A model generated the notes under the pieces. It ran no database searches. It was not told where the DNA came from and worked only from the letters and a program-made list of their open reading frames with translations. Source: Saprospiraceae bacterium (lineage in GTDB: Bacteria > Bacteroidota > Bacteroidia > Chitinophagales > Saprospiraceae). From it: a stretch of 5,475 bases of DNA. The first letter of the stretch is position 1, and each line of letters opens with the position of its first letter. Below are positions 5,359 to 5,475 of the stretch, piece after piece. Location: positions 1 through 5,475 of the forward strand of contig JABDJM010000133.1 of the NCBI GenBank assembly GCA_013002475.1. Direction: 5' to 3'. Made by a program: the position numbers and the translations under genes.

Positions 5359-5475
5359 GTTCAATTCTTTCGTTTTCCTGATGCTGTGCCATACTGCACA
5401 TCATTCCATCATTACAATCGTTCAATAGCTCCGTTTCTCCTTTGCCCTCATAGTTCAAACGAGTTGGATCTATTC
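5342..5475 (-). CDS. OmpA-family (peptidoglycan-binding) protein, C-terminal end only
   Basis: On the - strand 43 codons are readable, from the window edge to TAA at 5342-5344; the N terminus lies beyond the window. The peptide starts IDPTRLNYEGKGETE, continues with NDCNDGMMCS and ends HQENERIELMIVQ. This fits the end of an OmpA C-terminal domain: the pattern R-L-x-x-x-G-x-G-E, then a spacer, then HQxNxRxE, the helix that contributes the conserved Arg. The two Cys, six residues apart, resemble the C-x5-C insertion often seen in OmpA-like proteins of Bacteroidota and may form a disulfide, in keeping with a periplasmic position. The family anchors outer membrane proteins or lipoproteins to peptidoglycan. 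Only the tail is visible, so other domains (beta-barrel, TPR, WD40-like repeats) are unknown. It converges on the DAHP synthase gene with one base between the stop codons and has no evident link to the aromatic operon. Confidence 0.82.
   Translation of the reverse strand, partial: IDPTRLNYEGKGETELLNDCNDGMMCSMAQHQENERIELMIVQ

Noticed and set aside
1..5475. A new defence, mobile or toxin-antitoxin system
   Set aside because: All large genes but one belong to recognised families of core metabolism or the cell envelope; there are no transposase, integrase or nuclease motifs, no terminal repeats and no CRISPR-like repeat pattern.

Overview
The window is a compact aromatic amino acid biosynthesis operon, almost certainly from a member of the Bacteroidota. 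Three things point there: the gene order (prephenate dehydratase, class I aminotransferase, prephenate dehydrogenase, then a DAHP synthase with a chorismate mutase fused at its C terminus), a TTG/TAnnTTTG promoter of the Bacteroidota type, and weak Shine-Dalgarno sequences with A-rich start regions. The genus cannot be told from the sequence.

Layout. Positions 1-1148 hold the 3' part of an unrecognised helical-repeat protein whose start lies outside the window. A hairpin with a UUCG loop and a run of seven T overlaps its stop codon and may terminate it. The 266 bases before pheA are not empty. They hold a promoter (1188-1218), a 28-codon leader peptide (1237-1323) with seven Phe/Tyr codons among eight (FYFGFYFF), and a strong intrinsic terminator (1343-1380) whose 5' arm can instead pair perfectly over 10 bases with a segment at the end of the leader ORF (1304-1313). 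This has every element of a ribosome-mediated transcription attenuator, with Phe and Tyr as the sensed amino acids. It is the most interesting thing in the window.

The operon proper is four overlapping genes on the + strand: pheA (1415-2269), an aminotransferase (2259-3431), tyrA (3428-4267) and the DAHP synthase/chorismate mutase (4264-5340). The overlaps are 11, 4 and 4 bases, so translation is probably coupled. Together they supply the first committed step of the shikimate pathway, the branch point chorismate to prephenate, both prephenate branches, and a candidate transaminase for the last step to Phe and Tyr. PheA carries an ACT domain (likely Phe feedback). TyrA has none. The synthase has no N-terminal regulatory domain, so its control probably comes through the fused mutase.

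One base after the operon ends, the C terminus of an OmpA-family protein comes in on the - strand. A broken hairpin spans both stop codons and may serve as a shared terminator. No mobile element, CRISPR array, tRNA, rRNA or defence gene is visible.
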